Shown here: positions 34,126 through 43,813 of the stretch, piece by piece
Numbering within the stretch: position 1 is the first letter of the stretch
Layout: each line of letters begins with the position of its first letter
Assembly (NCBI RefSeq): GCF_026005215.1
Contig: NZ_BPMA01000065.1
Coordinates: 31,239 to 95,238, forward strand
Length of the DNA stretch: 64,000 bases
Direction of reading: 5' to 3'
Source: Capnocytophaga catalasegens
Lineage (GTDB): Bacteria > Bacteroidota > Bacteroidia > Flavobacteriales > Flavobacteriaceae
Program-made: the position numbers and the translations under genes
The notes under the pieces: model-generated
What the model saw: the letters and a program-made list of their open reading frames with translations, nothing else
What the model was told of the DNA's origin: nothing
Databases searched by the model: none

Positions 34126-36105
34126 TTAAAAATTATTTTTAAATTTCTGCAAAGACTCACTGAGCCAGTTTTTATACACTTCGGTACTTACGTATTGTTG
34201 TGGTACAGAAAGCACCTCCAAGTCGGGAGTTATTAGTACATAATAAGGTTGCGAGGCTGTTTCAAAATTGACACTTTGAAAAGTAGCCCATTTGTCCCCG
34301 ACGGTTTTGATAGGTTTTACCCTTCCTGACGGAAGTTTAAAATCGAATTGTTTTTCTTTGGGTAATTCTTCTCTATCATCAATGTATAAAGAAATGAGTA
34401 CATATTTTTCCATTAGTTTTTTTACTTCAGAATCTGTCCAAACGTGTTCTTCCATTTTGCGACAATTAACACACGCCCAACCTGTGAAATCAAGCATTAC
34501 AGGTTTGTTGTGTTTTTTGGCATAAGCAATTCCTTCATCAAAATCTTTAAAAATTGTTTGATGAGAATCTTCATTGGTATTTACAATTGAATAAAAAGTT
34601 GGTGGCGGAAATCCACTAAGAAAACGTAAACTATTTTGCCCGAAAAGTCCTAGCAACAGATAGATAGAGAAAACACCCGAAAGTGTTCCAAGCCCCAATC
34701 GAGTTTTGGATAATTTGTATATGGGTTGCTTAGGTCCATCGTGCGGAAAGCGAATAAATCCGAAGAGATAAAGTGCTAAAAATAAGAATAAAATAAACCA
34801 TATTCCGATAAAAATTTCACGTTTTAATATTCCCCAATGTCCAACTAAGTCTGCATTTGATAAGAATTTAAATGCAAAGGCCAATTCTAAAAATCCTAAA
34901 AATACTTTGGTGGTTGTCATCCACCCGCCTGAACGAGGTAACGAATTAAGTAAATTAGGAAATAATGCAAATATAGCAAAAGGCAATGCTAGCGATAGAC
35001 CAAATCCAGCCATACCGGCAGTTAGTTGCATGGCTCCACCTTCTGCTGAAAGCGACCCAGCTAAGAGCGAGCCTAAAATGGGACCTGTACAAGAGAAAGA
35101 AACAATAGCAAGAGTAAGCGCCATAAAGAATATTCCGATAATTCCTCCAATGTTTGAAGCATTATCCATTTTGGTACTCCATGAGGCAGGAAGCGTAATT
35201 TCGTAATATCCAAAAAAAGAAAAAGCAAAAAATACGAATATTACAAAAAATATTACATTGAGCCAAATATTTGTTGAAATTGTATTTAGAATTTCAGGGT
35301 CAAGCGAATCTAAAAAATGAAAAGGAAGACTGAGCAAAATATAGATTAAAAAGATAAAAAATCCATACAAAATAGCATTGAAAATTCCTTTCTTTCTGTC
35401 TTTACTTTGTTTGGTGAAAAAAGAAACTGTAAGCGGAATCATTGGGAAAACACAAGGTGTTAGCAAGGCTATGAAACCTCCTAAGAACCCAAGTATGAAA
35501 ATCCCCCAGTTGTTACTTGCTGATTTTGATGAATTTTCTCCTTGATGTAATAATTCTGCATTTTTTAGCGGAAGTATAAGATTTTGCGCCATGTCTTTAC
35601 TTCGTTCATCAACTTCTTTGTATACAATTTGGGCTTTGCTTCCGTCCAAAGAGAAAATAAAATCATTTTCGTGATTGATACAAACATCAATACATGCTTG
35701 ATAAAATAAATTTCCTTGAATATGTTTCGTTTCAGGATTCAATAATTTGATACGTTGTGTAATGAGTGCTTTATTTTCAAAGAAAATTTCGTCAACTCCG
35801 AAAATCTCATTAAAGGCTTTTTGAGTACCTGTTTCAATGGCATCACCTATTAGTTCAAAGTTTTTATCTTCATTTTCAAAAGTGATTTTGGTAGGTAGAG
35901 CTCCTCCATCAGGATTTTTTAACGAATAAATGTGCCATTTTGGTTCAATAATACCATTGAATATTAAATCATATTCAGTATCTGAAATTTTCTTTACTTC
36001 ATATTTCCATGTAACAGGGTCTTGGTCATTGCCTCCACCAAAAGAAAATTGAGCAAAAGCTCCCAAAGAAAATAATAAAAAAAGTATAAAAATCAATTTT
36101 TTCAT
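34126..36105 (-). CDS. dsbD: Thiol:disulfide interchange protein DsbD
   Basis: A 659-residue membrane protein that carries electrons from cytoplasmic thioredoxin to periplasmic reductases. The signal peptide is KKLIFILFLLFSLGAFAQ, and the N-terminal alpha domain has a Cys pair in YQACIDVCIN. The eight-helix beta domain has its two redox cysteines in TPCVFPMIPLT and SCTGPILGSLLAG. The C-terminal gamma thioredoxin domain has ACVNCRKMEEH. The ATG at 36105 is chosen because it starts the signal peptide; the open frame upstream lacks one. It probably feeds exported thioredoxins such as the one at 19677-20219. Confidence 0.95.
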   Translation of the reverse strand: MKKLIFILFLLFSLGAFAQFSFGGGNDQDPVTWKYEVKKISDTEYDLIFNGIIEPKWHIYSLKNPDGGALPTKITFENEDKNFELIGDAIETGTQKAFNEIFGVDEIFFENKALITQRIKLLNPETKHIQGNLFYQACIDVCINHENDFIFSLDGSKAQIVYKEVDERSKDMAQNLILPLKNAELLHQGENSSKSASNNWGIFILGFLGGFIALLTPCVFPMIPLTVSFFTKQSKDRKKGIFNAILYGFFIFLIYILLSLPFHFLDSLDPEILNTISTNIWLNVIFFVIFVFFAFSFFGYYEITLPASWSTKMDNASNIGGIIGIFFMALTLAIVSFSCTGPILGSLLAGSLSAEGGAMQLTAGMAGFGLSLALPFAIFALFPNLLNSLPRSGGWMTTTKVFLGFLELAFAFKFLSNADLVGHWGILKREIFIGIWFILFLFLALYLFGFIRFPHDGPKQPIYKLSKTRLGLGTLSGVFSIYLLLGLFGQNSLRFLSGFPPPTFYSIVNTNEDSHQTIFKDFDEGIAYAKKHNKPVMLDFTGWACVNCRKMEEHVWTDSEVKKLMEKYVLISLYIDDREELPKEKQFDFKLPSGRVKPIKTVGDKWATFQSVNFETASQPYYVLITPDLEVLSVPQQYVSTEVYKNWLSESLQKFKNNF

Positions 36106-36145
36106 TTTTTTAAAATTAAAAATATACACAAATATTTAAGAAATT

Positions 36146-36577
36146 TTATATAAATAAATAGGCTTCGCCTGTTTTTACTTTAAGGGCAAAATCATAAATT
36201 GTATTTTCTTCCAATTCTTTCAAAAATTCCATTTTGAAAGGCTGAACAGTATAGTGTAATGGACAAGGTTTGTCAGGAGAACAATCTTTTAATCCCAACG
36301 AACAAGTTGTAAACTTACTCACTCCATCAATATGATGTACAATTTTGATTAAAGGTGTATTGAGTTCATTTTGAGTTAAAAAGAAACCTCCATTGGGACC
36401 TTTGGAAGAACTTATAGCATTTTTTCGAGCTAAAATTTGTAATAATTTAGCTAAAAAAGCTGTTGGAATACCCAGTGAATCAGCTATTTCTTTAACACCA
36501 ATTTTATTATTAGTTGATGCATGAACAGCTAAGTACAACACTGCATTGATGGCATATTTACTTGAATTAGATAACAT
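36146..36577 (-). CDS. Rrf2-family transcriptional regulator with a cysteine cluster
   Basis: The 143-residue winged-helix regulator of the Rrf2 family (IscR/NsrR group) has the helix-turn-helix near 24-60 (GVKEIADSLGIPTAFLAKLL) and wing (SSKGPNGGFFL). Three cysteines follow in CSLGLKDCSPDKPC near 92-105, the usual ligands for an iron-sulfur cluster that senses NO, oxygen or iron-sulfur status. A -7 box TATCTTTG (minus strand, 36601-36608) lies 23 nt upstream. The gene is followed by dsbD on the same strand, which may be in its regulon, but no operator can be named. Confidence 0.92.
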   Translation of the reverse strand: MLSNSSKYAINAVLYLAVHASTNNKIGVKEIADSLGIPTAFLAKLLQILARKNAISSSKGPNGGFFLTQNELNTPLIKIVHHIDGVSKFTTCSLGLKDCSPDKPCPLHYTVQPFKMEFLKELEENTIYDFALKVKTGEAYLFI

Positions 36578-36672
36578 TATTATTATTTATTATTAGCAGG
36601 CAAAGATACAAATTTTTATAAAAATGAAATACTATTCGAATCATGTATCAAATATGATGCCAAAATATTTTA

Positions 36673-37413
36673 TTATTCTTGTGTATAATAATTGTAATCT
36701 TTTAAGAATTTTTCAACAAAAATGACAGGAGTAAGTTCCGTGTTTTTCCGATGACTTACTTGTTCTATTTTTTCACAAAGTTTCCCGATAGTATCCCATT
36801 TTTGTTTGAAGCGAGCCTGGTCAAAATATTTTTTTATTATTTGCACATCGTTATCAGAAAATGCAAATATTTGACTTCTAAGAAAATAAGGTTGATAATT
36901 AGTTTCTATTTCAGTCAAAATAGTGTGCGAGATGTTTGTTTTATTTTTCAGTGATATAACAGCAACACCTGCAACAAGGTCTCCTAAACGTTGAGTGTGT
37001 TTAGAAACCATCATAGAAAAAAGCCCTACGATAGCAAAAGCATATATTTCAAAGATACCAAAAACCCAACGAATAGCATAATCATAGAATGAAGCTTGGT
37101 ATCCATCTATTTTTATGACTCGTATTTTCATTACTTTTTTGCCTAATGTTTGTCCTGACATTAGTGATTCACATACTAGTGGATACAAATTGGCAGGAGC
37201 TGTAATAATAATGATGATAGCTCCAATGCTCCACATATCCATTTCCATAAATAATACGTTTAAATCAAATAAATTAATGATGTAAATTAGTAAGATAATG
37301 TATCCAGATTGAATGGCTACATCAATCAAAAAAGCAAGCATTCGCTCACCAATAGAAGCTGGTGTAAAAAAAAGAGGAATATTTTGTGTTGTTTTTATTG
37401 ATAATTTGAACAT
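36673..37413 (-). CDS. RDD-family membrane protein
   Basis: The 246-residue protein has the RDD domain: RMLAFLIDVAIQSGYII near 23-39 with the name-giving Arg and Asp, several membrane segments to about 150, and SGQTLGKKVMKIRVI near 85-99. A soluble C-terminal tail follows. The gene is divergent from the SpoIIM-family gene, with starts only 23 bp apart, and in Bacteroidota an RDD protein regularly accompanies SpoIIM, DUF4129, MoxR and DUF58 genes, as here. Role unknown; RDD proteins have been linked to ion transport in some bacteria. Confidence 0.9.
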   Translation of the reverse strand: MFKLSIKTTQNIPLFFTPASIGERMLAFLIDVAIQSGYIILLIYIINLFDLNVLFMEMDMWSIGAIIIIITAPANLYPLVCESLMSGQTLGKKVMKIRVIKIDGYQASFYDYAIRWVFGIFEIYAFAIVGLFSMMVSKHTQRLGDLVAGVAVISLKNKTNISHTILTEIETNYQPYFLRSQIFAFSDNDVQIIKKYFDQARFKQKWDTIGKLCEKIEQVSHRKNTELTPVIFVEKFLKDYNYYTQE

Positions 37414-37428
37414 TTTTTTATAATTTAG
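37397..37428 (+). promoter_or_regulatory. Probable promoter of the SpoIIM-MoxR-DUF58 operon
   Basis: ATTG (37397-37400) and TAATTTAG (37421-37428) are 20 bp apart; the -7 box is the same octamer as at 2835-2842. The -33 box lies inside the start of the divergent RDD gene. Only 8 nt separate the -7 box from the ATG at 37437, so the mRNA would be nearly leaderless. Confidence 0.5.
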
Positions 37429-37436
37429 CCCTCGCT

Positions 37437-38390
37437 ATGAGAGAGGTTGCATTTATTAAACAAAATAAGGAAAAATGGCTTGCTGTTGAAGAAGTCTTAA
37501 ACAAAAAACAAAAGATTTCTCCAGACCAAATGGCAGATTTGTACATACATTTGTTGGGTGATTTGTCTTTTTCACAAACATATTATCCCAAAAGCAATAC
37601 CACTATTTACCTGAACTTTTTGGTGTCGCAAATATACCAAAAAATTTATAAAACAAAGCGTGTAGATAAAAATAGATTTATATTTTTTTTCAAAGAGGAA
37701 GCCCCAAGGTTAGTTTATAAGCATCGGAAAATAATTTATTTCTCATTTATATTGTTTTTTTTCTTTGTTTTTCTTGGTGTTATTTCAGCACGATATGATG
37801 ATGAGTTTGTACGAGTTGTCTTGGGAGATTATTATGTGAATATGACCTTAGACAATATTGAAAAAGGAGACCCAATGGCTGTATATAAGTCAGGAAGTAC
37901 TTGGGGAAGTTCTATCGGAATTACAATTAATAATATTAAAGTTGCTTTTTGGGCATTTTTGTGCGGTGTTACAGCAGGAGTGCTAACTTTTTATATCGCA
38001 TTCAGTAATGCTGTAATGTTGGGAGCTTTTCAGTATTTCTTCTGGGAAAAAGGTGTTTTTGTTGAAAGTTTAAGAGCTATATGGTTACATGGAGCAATGG
38101 AAATTTTCAGTATAGTTATAGCCACCGCAGCAGGTTTTGTACTTACAAAAGCCATTCTTTTTCCAAAAACATATTCAAGGATACTTTCTTTTAAAATAGG
38201 TTTTAAAGAAGGACTCAAAATTCTTTTAGCTACTGTACCTTTTTTTGTTATTGCAGGAATTATAGAAGGATATGTTACACGTCTTTCGGCAACGATGCCT
38301 CTTTGGCTGAATCTGGCTATTATTTTCGGAACATTAAGTATTATTACATATTATTTTTTATTTTATCCATTAAAATTTGCTAAAAAATGA
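37437..38390 (+). CDS. SpoIIM-family (stage II sporulation protein M-like) membrane protein
   Basis: The 317-residue protein has a soluble helical N-terminal part (about 1-100) and then five or six membrane helices of the DUF95/SpoIIM domain, including GSSIGITINNIKVAFWAFLC near 157-176. In non-sporulating Bacteroidota it is a fixed member of the RDD/DUF4129/MoxR/DUF58 cluster. Its function there is unknown. The next gene overlaps it by 4 bp (ATGA), so translation is coupled. The ATG at 37437 starts MREVAFIKQNKEKW, as usual for the family. Confidence 0.9.
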   Translation: MREVAFIKQNKEKWLAVEEVLNKKQKISPDQMADLYIHLLGDLSFSQTYYPKSNTTIYLNFLVSQIYQKIYKTKRVDKNRFIFFFKEEAPRLVYKHRKIIYFSFILFFFFVFLGVISARYDDEFVRVVLGDYYVNMTLDNIEKGDPMAVYKSGSTWGSSIGITINNIKVAFWAFLCGVTAGVLTFYIAFSNAVMLGAFQYFFWEKGVFVESLRAIWLHGAMEIFSIVIATAAGFVLTKAILFPKTYSRILSFKIGFKEGLKILLATVPFFVIAGIIEGYVTRLSATMPLWLNLAIIFGTLSIITYYFLFYPLKFAKK

Positions 38391-39274
38391 CAATATTTCA
38401 ATTTTATCAAAAACGTGAATTCGGGACGCTTATTTCCGATACATTCAATTTTTTCAAGATTTATTTTCGAGATTTTTTTAAAAATTACTTAATTATCAAC
38501 GGAGCAATTATTTTTTCGTTTATAGTAATTGTTTTTTTATTATTTGGTACAAATTTTTCCCAATTTATCCAAAGTCTCGATATGGGATTGGCATCAGCGT
38601 TTTGGACATTGTTTATTGTATTTATATTGCTAATGTTCATTGTGTTATTTGTTTCGTGTTTTCCATTAGCTTATGCAGGAGTTGCCGAAGAAAATTCTGA
38701 ACGGAATGTATTTTCAGCAACTGAAATTTTCAACAAAATAAAACCAATGCTCGGGCGGATGTTCCTCTTTGGCTTTATTTCCATTTTTATTCTAACGATA
38801 CCTATGTTTATTATAATTCTGATATCGTATTTTATACCTATTGTTGGGCCTTTATTGGCTCAGGGAGCTATAAGCGTTTTTGTAGGACAACTAATGATTT
38901 TTTATGTCAAAGATAAAATGGGATATTTTGAGGCCATTTCTAAGGCTTTTGATATTTTGAAAGAAGATTTTTGGGCAAAAATAGGTTCAACTATTGTTAT
39001 GAATATGATTTCTTCATTTATTATGGTCATTGTATTTATTATCCCAATATTGATTTCTTTTTTTGGATTATTGGCAGGGATTGAAAGCAGTTTGTCAGAA
39101 GGAACAATTATTGGAATGGGGCTTTTGGGTATTGTATGGGGAATAGCTATTATTCTTGTTTTTATCCTTTCCAATATGAATACATTCTTACAACTAATGA
39201 TTTATTACAGCTCACATCAAGACAAACAAACATATCTTGACTTAGAACAAATTGGTAAAAATACCTATGAATAA
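38387..39274 (+). CDS. Polytopic membrane protein of unknown function
   Basis: A 295-residue protein with about six transmembrane segments and a short basic N-terminus (FYQKREFGTLISDTFNFFK near 5-23). The layout resembles the DUF7544/glycerophosphoryl-diester-phosphodiesterase membrane-domain type of proteins found in these clusters, but I cannot assign a family with confidence. It is translationally coupled to the SpoIIM gene (4-bp overlap) and overlaps the DUF4129 gene by 8 bp. It is probably part of the same membrane complex. Confidence 0.85.
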   Translation: MTIFQFYQKREFGTLISDTFNFFKIYFRDFFKNYLIINGAIIFSFIVIVFLLFGTNFSQFIQSLDMGLASAFWTLFIVFILLMFIVLFVSCFPLAYAGVAEENSERNVFSATEIFNKIKPMLGRMFLFGFISIFILTIPMFIIILISYFIPIVGPLLAQGAISVFVGQLMIFYVKDKMGYFEAISKAFDILKEDFWAKIGSTIVMNMISSFIMVIVFIIPILISFFGLLAGIESSLSEGTIIGMGLLGIVWGIAIILVFILSNMNTFLQLMIYYSSHQDKQTYLDLEQIGKNTYE

Positions 39275-40061
39275 AACAAGAATGTACAAAAAATACATAT
39301 ATTTACCCCTACTGATTCTTGGTAGTTTGTTTTTTTGTGAAGATATTCAAGCACAAATGCCATCTTTGGTAGATACCATTAGTGTAGAACAAAGAAACCA
39401 AAAAGCCAAAGAGTTAGTTGATAAAGTTATTCAGAATAACGAAAAAGTACGACCGATTTCTTTTGATAATATTTCAGAAAAATATAATTCTGAAGAGTTT
39501 GACTATAATGAGGAAGAAAGAAAAAGTTTTCTTTCGCAGTTATTTACAATAATAACCAAGTTCGTAGAACGTTTTTTTGGACTTACAACGAAGGGAAATG
39601 AAAGAAAATTACTCTATCTGTTGTATTTTATTGTATTTTCTATTGCTTTATTTGTAGCAATTCGTTTGATTATGCAGCACAAAGGGCGCTGGTTTTGGGA
39701 AAAGGCTGATAAGGATTTAGAAACATCTTTACAAGAAGTTGAAAAGAATATTCACAAAACGGATTTTGCTAAACTTATTAAAGAATCGGAGAGTCAGAAC
39801 AATACCAGACAGAGTATTCGGTTGTATTACCTATGGCTACTTAAAACTCTCTCTGATAAACAACTCATAATATGGCAATCTGAAAAGACAAACGCTGATT
39901 ATATTCGTGAAATTAAAGATGAACAACTGAGAAACAATTTTTCGCGACTCTCTCGCTTATATAATTATATATGGTATGGTGAATTTTCAATAGAACACGA
40001 CCAATACAAACAGGCAAAAGCCGATTTTGAAACACATATTAACGTTCAAAAAATAAGATAA
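39267..40061 (+). CDS. DUF4129 domain-containing protein
   Basis: A 264-residue protein with a signal peptide (KKYIYLPLLILGSLFFCEDIQA region), a single transmembrane helix near 115-135, and a C-terminal DUF4129 domain (SIRLYYLWLLKTLSDKQLI near 181-199; WYGEFSIEHDQY near 238-249). The periplasmic N-terminal part links to a cytoplasmic domain. The ATG at 39267 is preferred to the TTG at 39252 because it starts the signal peptide. It is a standard member of the SpoIIM-MoxR-DUF58 cluster, and the next gene begins with a TAATG overlap. Confidence 0.88.
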   Translation: MNKTRMYKKYIYLPLLILGSLFFCEDIQAQMPSLVDTISVEQRNQKAKELVDKVIQNNEKVRPISFDNISEKYNSEEFDYNEEERKSFLSQLFTIITKFVERFFGLTTKGNERKLLYLLYFIVFSIALFVAIRLIMQHKGRWFWEKADKDLETSLQEVEKNIHKTDFAKLIKESESQNNTRQSIRLYYLWLLKTLSDKQLIIWQSEKTNADYIREIKDEQLRNNFSRLSRLYNYIWYGEFSIEHDQYKQAKADFETHINVQKIR

Positions 40062-41296
40062 TGAATCACTCGCTTCGTAATTATTTTATACTGCTTGCTA
40101 CATTGGTTATTGGAGTGGCTTTGGTTAATTTGTTGCCTAGCCCAAAAGTTATTGATTGGACTGAAACCTATGAACCTTTAGATAAAATACCTTATGGGAC
40201 ATATATACTTGATAACGAAATAGATGCAATCTTTGACAAACCTGTGGAAAGATATGGAGATACTCCATATGAATATTTTGAGCAAGAAAAAGATAGTTTG
40301 CACACGCGTAATTTATTCTTTATAAACCAATATATTGATTGGACATCGTTTCAAAAGGTGCTTGCTCAAGTAGAAAAGGGTGATACTGCTCTTTTTATAG
40401 CTTGTTCAACCGATAAAGATACTTTGGGGATAGAAACAACCTATCTCTATGATAAATGGATAGATTCGATAGCACTGTCATTAACTTGTGAAACAGAAAA
40501 AGGCGAACTGCTTACACTTGAAAGAAGTTCTAATTTTTATTATTTTACTTCTCTGGATACGATACACCACAAATCGTTGGGGTATGTACATTGGGGTGAG
40601 GAGAAACGTATCAATTTTGTTGAAATTCCGCTGGGTAAGGGTAAAATATATTCTCTTTTGGAAGCGAAACCATTTACCAATTACTATTTAAAAAATCCGC
40701 AGACACGCCACTATGCTCAAACAGTTCTTGGATACCTTCCCAAAGAAAATAAGACGATTTGGTTTGACGATCATTTCGATGGTTGGTACAAGCAAATGGT
40801 TATAAATGGAGGTGAAGGGAATGGTACTTCTGGGCGGGTTTATCGAGAGCAGCGCAATATCCTTTCGGTGATATACGACTATCCTGAGCTGGCTATGGCG
40901 TGGCGTTTGCTACTATTGGGCTTTGTTCTGTACCTCATTTTCCAAAGCAAACGCCGTCAGCGGGTAATTCCTGTGATAGAGAAACCGCGCAATACAACGA
41001 TAGAGTTTGCCCAAACCATAGGCAATCTATATTTTCAGGAGGGCGACCCATATATGCTAGCACAGAAAAAGATTTTGTACTTTTTAGATGCTGTTCGCAG
41101 AAAGTATTATTTGGACACCCAACATCTTGATGAAGATTTTATAAACCGACTCATACACAAATCGGGTAGGGGAGAGGCGGTTGTTCGTCCGCTTATCAAT
41201 TTGATAATCAATATACAGCGTATGCAATCGGCATCGGAATATACGCTGACCAATTTAGACCATTTAATCGAACAATTTTGGAACAAAACGAAATAA
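40061..41296 (+). CDS. DUF4350 domain-containing protein
   Basis: The 411-residue protein has a transmembrane helix at each end of an extracytoplasmic domain (about 10-25 and 275-292). The DUF4350 region lies between them (for example LDNEIDAIFDKPVERYGDTP near 46-65), and a cytoplasmic C-terminal helical domain of about 110 residues completes it. The glutamine amidotransferase-like DUF4350 fold is known only from sequence. The start overlaps the DUF4129 stop by one base (TAATG). It precedes the MoxR gene by 47 bp. Confidence 0.86.
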   Translation: MNHSLRNYFILLATLVIGVALVNLLPSPKVIDWTETYEPLDKIPYGTYILDNEIDAIFDKPVERYGDTPYEYFEQEKDSLHTRNLFFINQYIDWTSFQKVLAQVEKGDTALFIACSTDKDTLGIETTYLYDKWIDSIALSLTCETEKGELLTLERSSNFYYFTSLDTIHHKSLGYVHWGEEKRINFVEIPLGKGKIYSLLEAKPFTNYYLKNPQTRHYAQTVLGYLPKENKTIWFDDHFDGWYKQMVINGGEGNGTSGRVYREQRNILSVIYDYPELAMAWRLLLLGFVLYLIFQSKRRQRVIPVIEKPRNTTIEFAQTIGNLYFQEGDPYMLAQKKILYFLDAVRRKYYLDTQHLDEDFINRLIHKSGRGEAVVRPLINLIINIQRMQSASEYTLTNLDHLIEQFWNKTK

Positions 41297-41343
41297 AATA
41301 ATACATTTAGTTTATCATAAAATATAAAAATACACAGAAAAAT

Positions 41344-42321
41344 ATGGATACGATACAATTTACATCGCGTATTGACCTTAGCGAATTACAACAACAGACT
41401 GAGAAAGTACGCGCAGAACTCAAAAAAGTAATTGTTGGTCAAGAGAAAATGATTGATTACTTGCTGGTGGCACTTCTGAGCAACGGTCATGTGCTTTTGG
41501 AAGGTGTTCCGGGTATTGCCAAAACAATAACAGCCAAATTATTGTCCAAAGCGCTTGATATGCAGTTCAGTCGAATCCAATTTACGCCCGACTTAATGCC
41601 CTCTGACGTACTGGGAACTTCGGTCTTTGACCTCAAAAAATCAGAATTCGAGTTCAAGAAAGGACCTATCTTTGCCAATTTGGTACTTATTGACGAGATA
41701 AATAGAGCGCCAGCCAAGACACAAGCAGCGCTTTTCGAGGTGATGGAGGAGCGCCAGATTACCATTGATGGGTATCACTTTGCGATGAACGCTCCTTTTT
41801 TGGTCGTTGCCACACAAAACCCTATCGAACAAGAGGGTACGTATCGACTTCCGGAGGCTCAATTGGACCGATTTCTATTCAAAATCAACTTGGAATATCC
41901 TTCATTGGCAGAAGAAATAGATATTATCAATCGGGAACACGAGTTGAAAGCAAGTGATAAGACTTCTGCCGTAGAAAAAGTGCTTTCGGCTCAGGAGCTA
42001 ATTCGTTATCAGGGGTTGGTTCGTCATATTACTGCCGAGCCACACCTGATAGAATACATAGCCAAGATAACTCACAATACGCGAGAGAACAATCTGTTGT
42101 ATTTGGGTGCGTCGCCACGGGCTTCTATCGCGATGCTCAATGCAGCCAAGGGGTTTGCTGCTCTGCAAGGGCGTGATTTTATTACGCCGGAAGACATCAA
42201 AGCGATGGCATATCCGGTTTTGCAACATCGTATTATACTTTCTCCGGAAAAGGAAATGGAAGGACTTAAAGCGGAGCAAATAGTACAACAAATCATAGAA
42301 AGTGTAGAGATACCGCGATGA
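41344..42321 (+). CDS. MoxR-family AAA+ ATPase
   Basis: The 325-residue ATPase has Walker A GVPGIAKT (54-61), Walker B LVLIDEINRAPAKTQAALFE near 116-135 and sensor 1 in VVATQNPIEQEGTYRLPEAQ. The C-terminal lid contains GASPRASIAML near 257-267. MoxR ATPases act as chaperones that activate or assemble metal-binding or von Willebrand-domain proteins. Here the partner is the DUF58 protein whose ATG overlaps the MoxR stop by 4 bp. The pair is a standard unit of the Bacteroidota Bat-like locus, though the BatA/B/D genes themselves are not in the window. Confidence 0.95.
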   Translation: MDTIQFTSRIDLSELQQQTEKVRAELKKVIVGQEKMIDYLLVALLSNGHVLLEGVPGIAKTITAKLLSKALDMQFSRIQFTPDLMPSDVLGTSVFDLKKSEFEFKKGPIFANLVLIDEINRAPAKTQAALFEVMEERQITIDGYHFAMNAPFLVVATQNPIEQEGTYRLPEAQLDRFLFKINLEYPSLAEEIDIINREHELKASDKTSAVEKVLSAQELIRYQGLVRHITAEPHLIEYIAKITHNTRENNLLYLGASPRASIAMLNAAKGFAALQGRDFITPEDIKAMAYPVLQHRIILSPEKEMEGLKAEQIVQQIIESVEIPR

Positions 42322-43652
42322 GAAAATTCTTAAAAAGTCTTTATATTCATCAGCATTTTTTTGTTTGGCTACTTGTGGTAGTGGGAATTTTTTTAATTTC
42401 TTTCTTTGCCAAGTGGGTGTATGTTGTTGCGCAAGTTAGTTTGTGGGTTTTGGTGCTGGTTTTTCTGGTCGATTTGTCTCTTTTGTATGCAATTCGCTCT
42501 GGGATACACGCCGAGCGCATCTTGCCCGAGAAGCTCTCTAATAGTGATGAGAATCCTATAAACATTCGCATTGAAAACAGGTTGGTGATACCCCTTTGGC
42601 TACTGATTATTGATGAAATACCCTTTCAGTTTCAGCTGAGAAATTTTCAGAAACGCCTTCGATTGGGTGGCAAACAGCAAACGCAGTACGAATATACACT
42701 TCGACCTACCGAGCGAGGAGTTTATGAGTTCGGAAAGCTCAATGTATATGCCTGCACACCGCTTCGAATGGTAATGCGCCGATATTCGTTCTGCGACCAA
42801 GCCCAATTGCCAGCATATCCGTCATTTATTCAGATGAAAAAATATGATATGATGGCGTTTTCTAAGCATTTGTTTGAGTTTGGTATGAAAAAAATTCGGC
42901 GAATAGGGCATACGATGGAGTTTGAGCATATCCGTGAGTACGTACAGGGGAATGACATTCGGACAATCAATTGGAAAGCCTCTTCCAAGCTCTCTCGCCT
43001 GATGGTAAATCAGTACCAAGACGAGAAATCGCAACCCGTTTATATGCTTATCGACAAAGGGCGAAGTATGCAGATGCCTTTCGAGGGATTGACCTTGCTA
43101 GATTATGCGATAAATACGTCTTTGGCTCTGAGTAATATTATTATCAAAAAACAAGACAAGGCGGGCGTATTTACATTCTCCAAAAAAACCGAAGATAAAG
43201 TAATTGCCGAGCGGAAGACCGGACAAATGTACAAAATAATGGAGGCACTCTATGCGATAAAAACTAATTTTCTCGAAAGTGATTTTAATCGCTTGTATGT
43301 TGATGTCAATGCGAGCATAAAACAACGTAGTTTGCTGATGTTATATACCAATTTTGAGACCAAAGATGCGCTTTATCGGCAATTAAAATATCTTAAAGCG
43401 ATTGCCAAGCGCCATTTGCTGGTGGTGATATTCTTCAAAAATACGGAGCTTGATGCACTTATTTACAACAAAGCCCACAATACGCAAGAGGTGTATGATA
43501 AAGTGATAGCCGAACAATTTGCTTTTGAAAAACGACTGATTGTACAAGAGCTATCCCGACACGGCATACTTAGTATATTGACCGCACCGAAAGATTTGAC
43601 TCTGAAGAGCATCAATACGTATCTCGAACTCAAAGCAAGAGGTATGATATAA
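42318..43652 (+). CDS. DUF58 domain-containing protein (von Willebrand-like)
   Basis: A 444-residue membrane protein with two N-terminal helices (about 12-32 and 35-55), a beta-rich middle domain, and the DUF58 domain. The latter has the signature EFEHIREYVQGNDIRTINWK near 200-219, then an incomplete MIDAS-like start (YMLIDKGRSMQMP, with D-x-G-R-S in place of DxSxS). It is the likely client of the MoxR ATPase encoded just before it (ATGA overlap). No function is firmly known. It ends the operon; 160 bp of AT-rich DNA follow before the mscS gene. Confidence 0.92.
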   Translation: MRKFLKSLYIHQHFFVWLLVVVGIFLISFFAKWVYVVAQVSLWVLVLVFLVDLSLLYAIRSGIHAERILPEKLSNSDENPINIRIENRLVIPLWLLIIDEIPFQFQLRNFQKRLRLGGKQQTQYEYTLRPTERGVYEFGKLNVYACTPLRMVMRRYSFCDQAQLPAYPSFIQMKKYDMMAFSKHLFEFGMKKIRRIGHTMEFEHIREYVQGNDIRTINWKASSKLSRLMVNQYQDEKSQPVYMLIDKGRSMQMPFEGLTLLDYAINTSLALSNIIIKKQDKAGVFTFSKKTEDKVIAERKTGQMYKIMEALYAIKTNFLESDFNRLYVDVNASIKQRSLLMLYTNFETKDALYRQLKYLKAIAKRHLLVVIFFKNTELDALIYNKAHNTQEVYDKVIAEQFAFEKRLIVQELSRHGILSILTAPKDLTLKSINTYLELKARGMI

Positions 43653-43813
43653 CGTATTGATATAATATATTAAGGTATAAACCAATTTTTGAATTTAAAA
43701 AATAGGTTTTTTATCAATTCAAACCGATAAAAATAAATAAAAAATCAATTTATTGAACAGAAAAACGATAAAAAATAATCAAGAATATCGTATAAAATCA
43801 AGTAAAAATAAAA

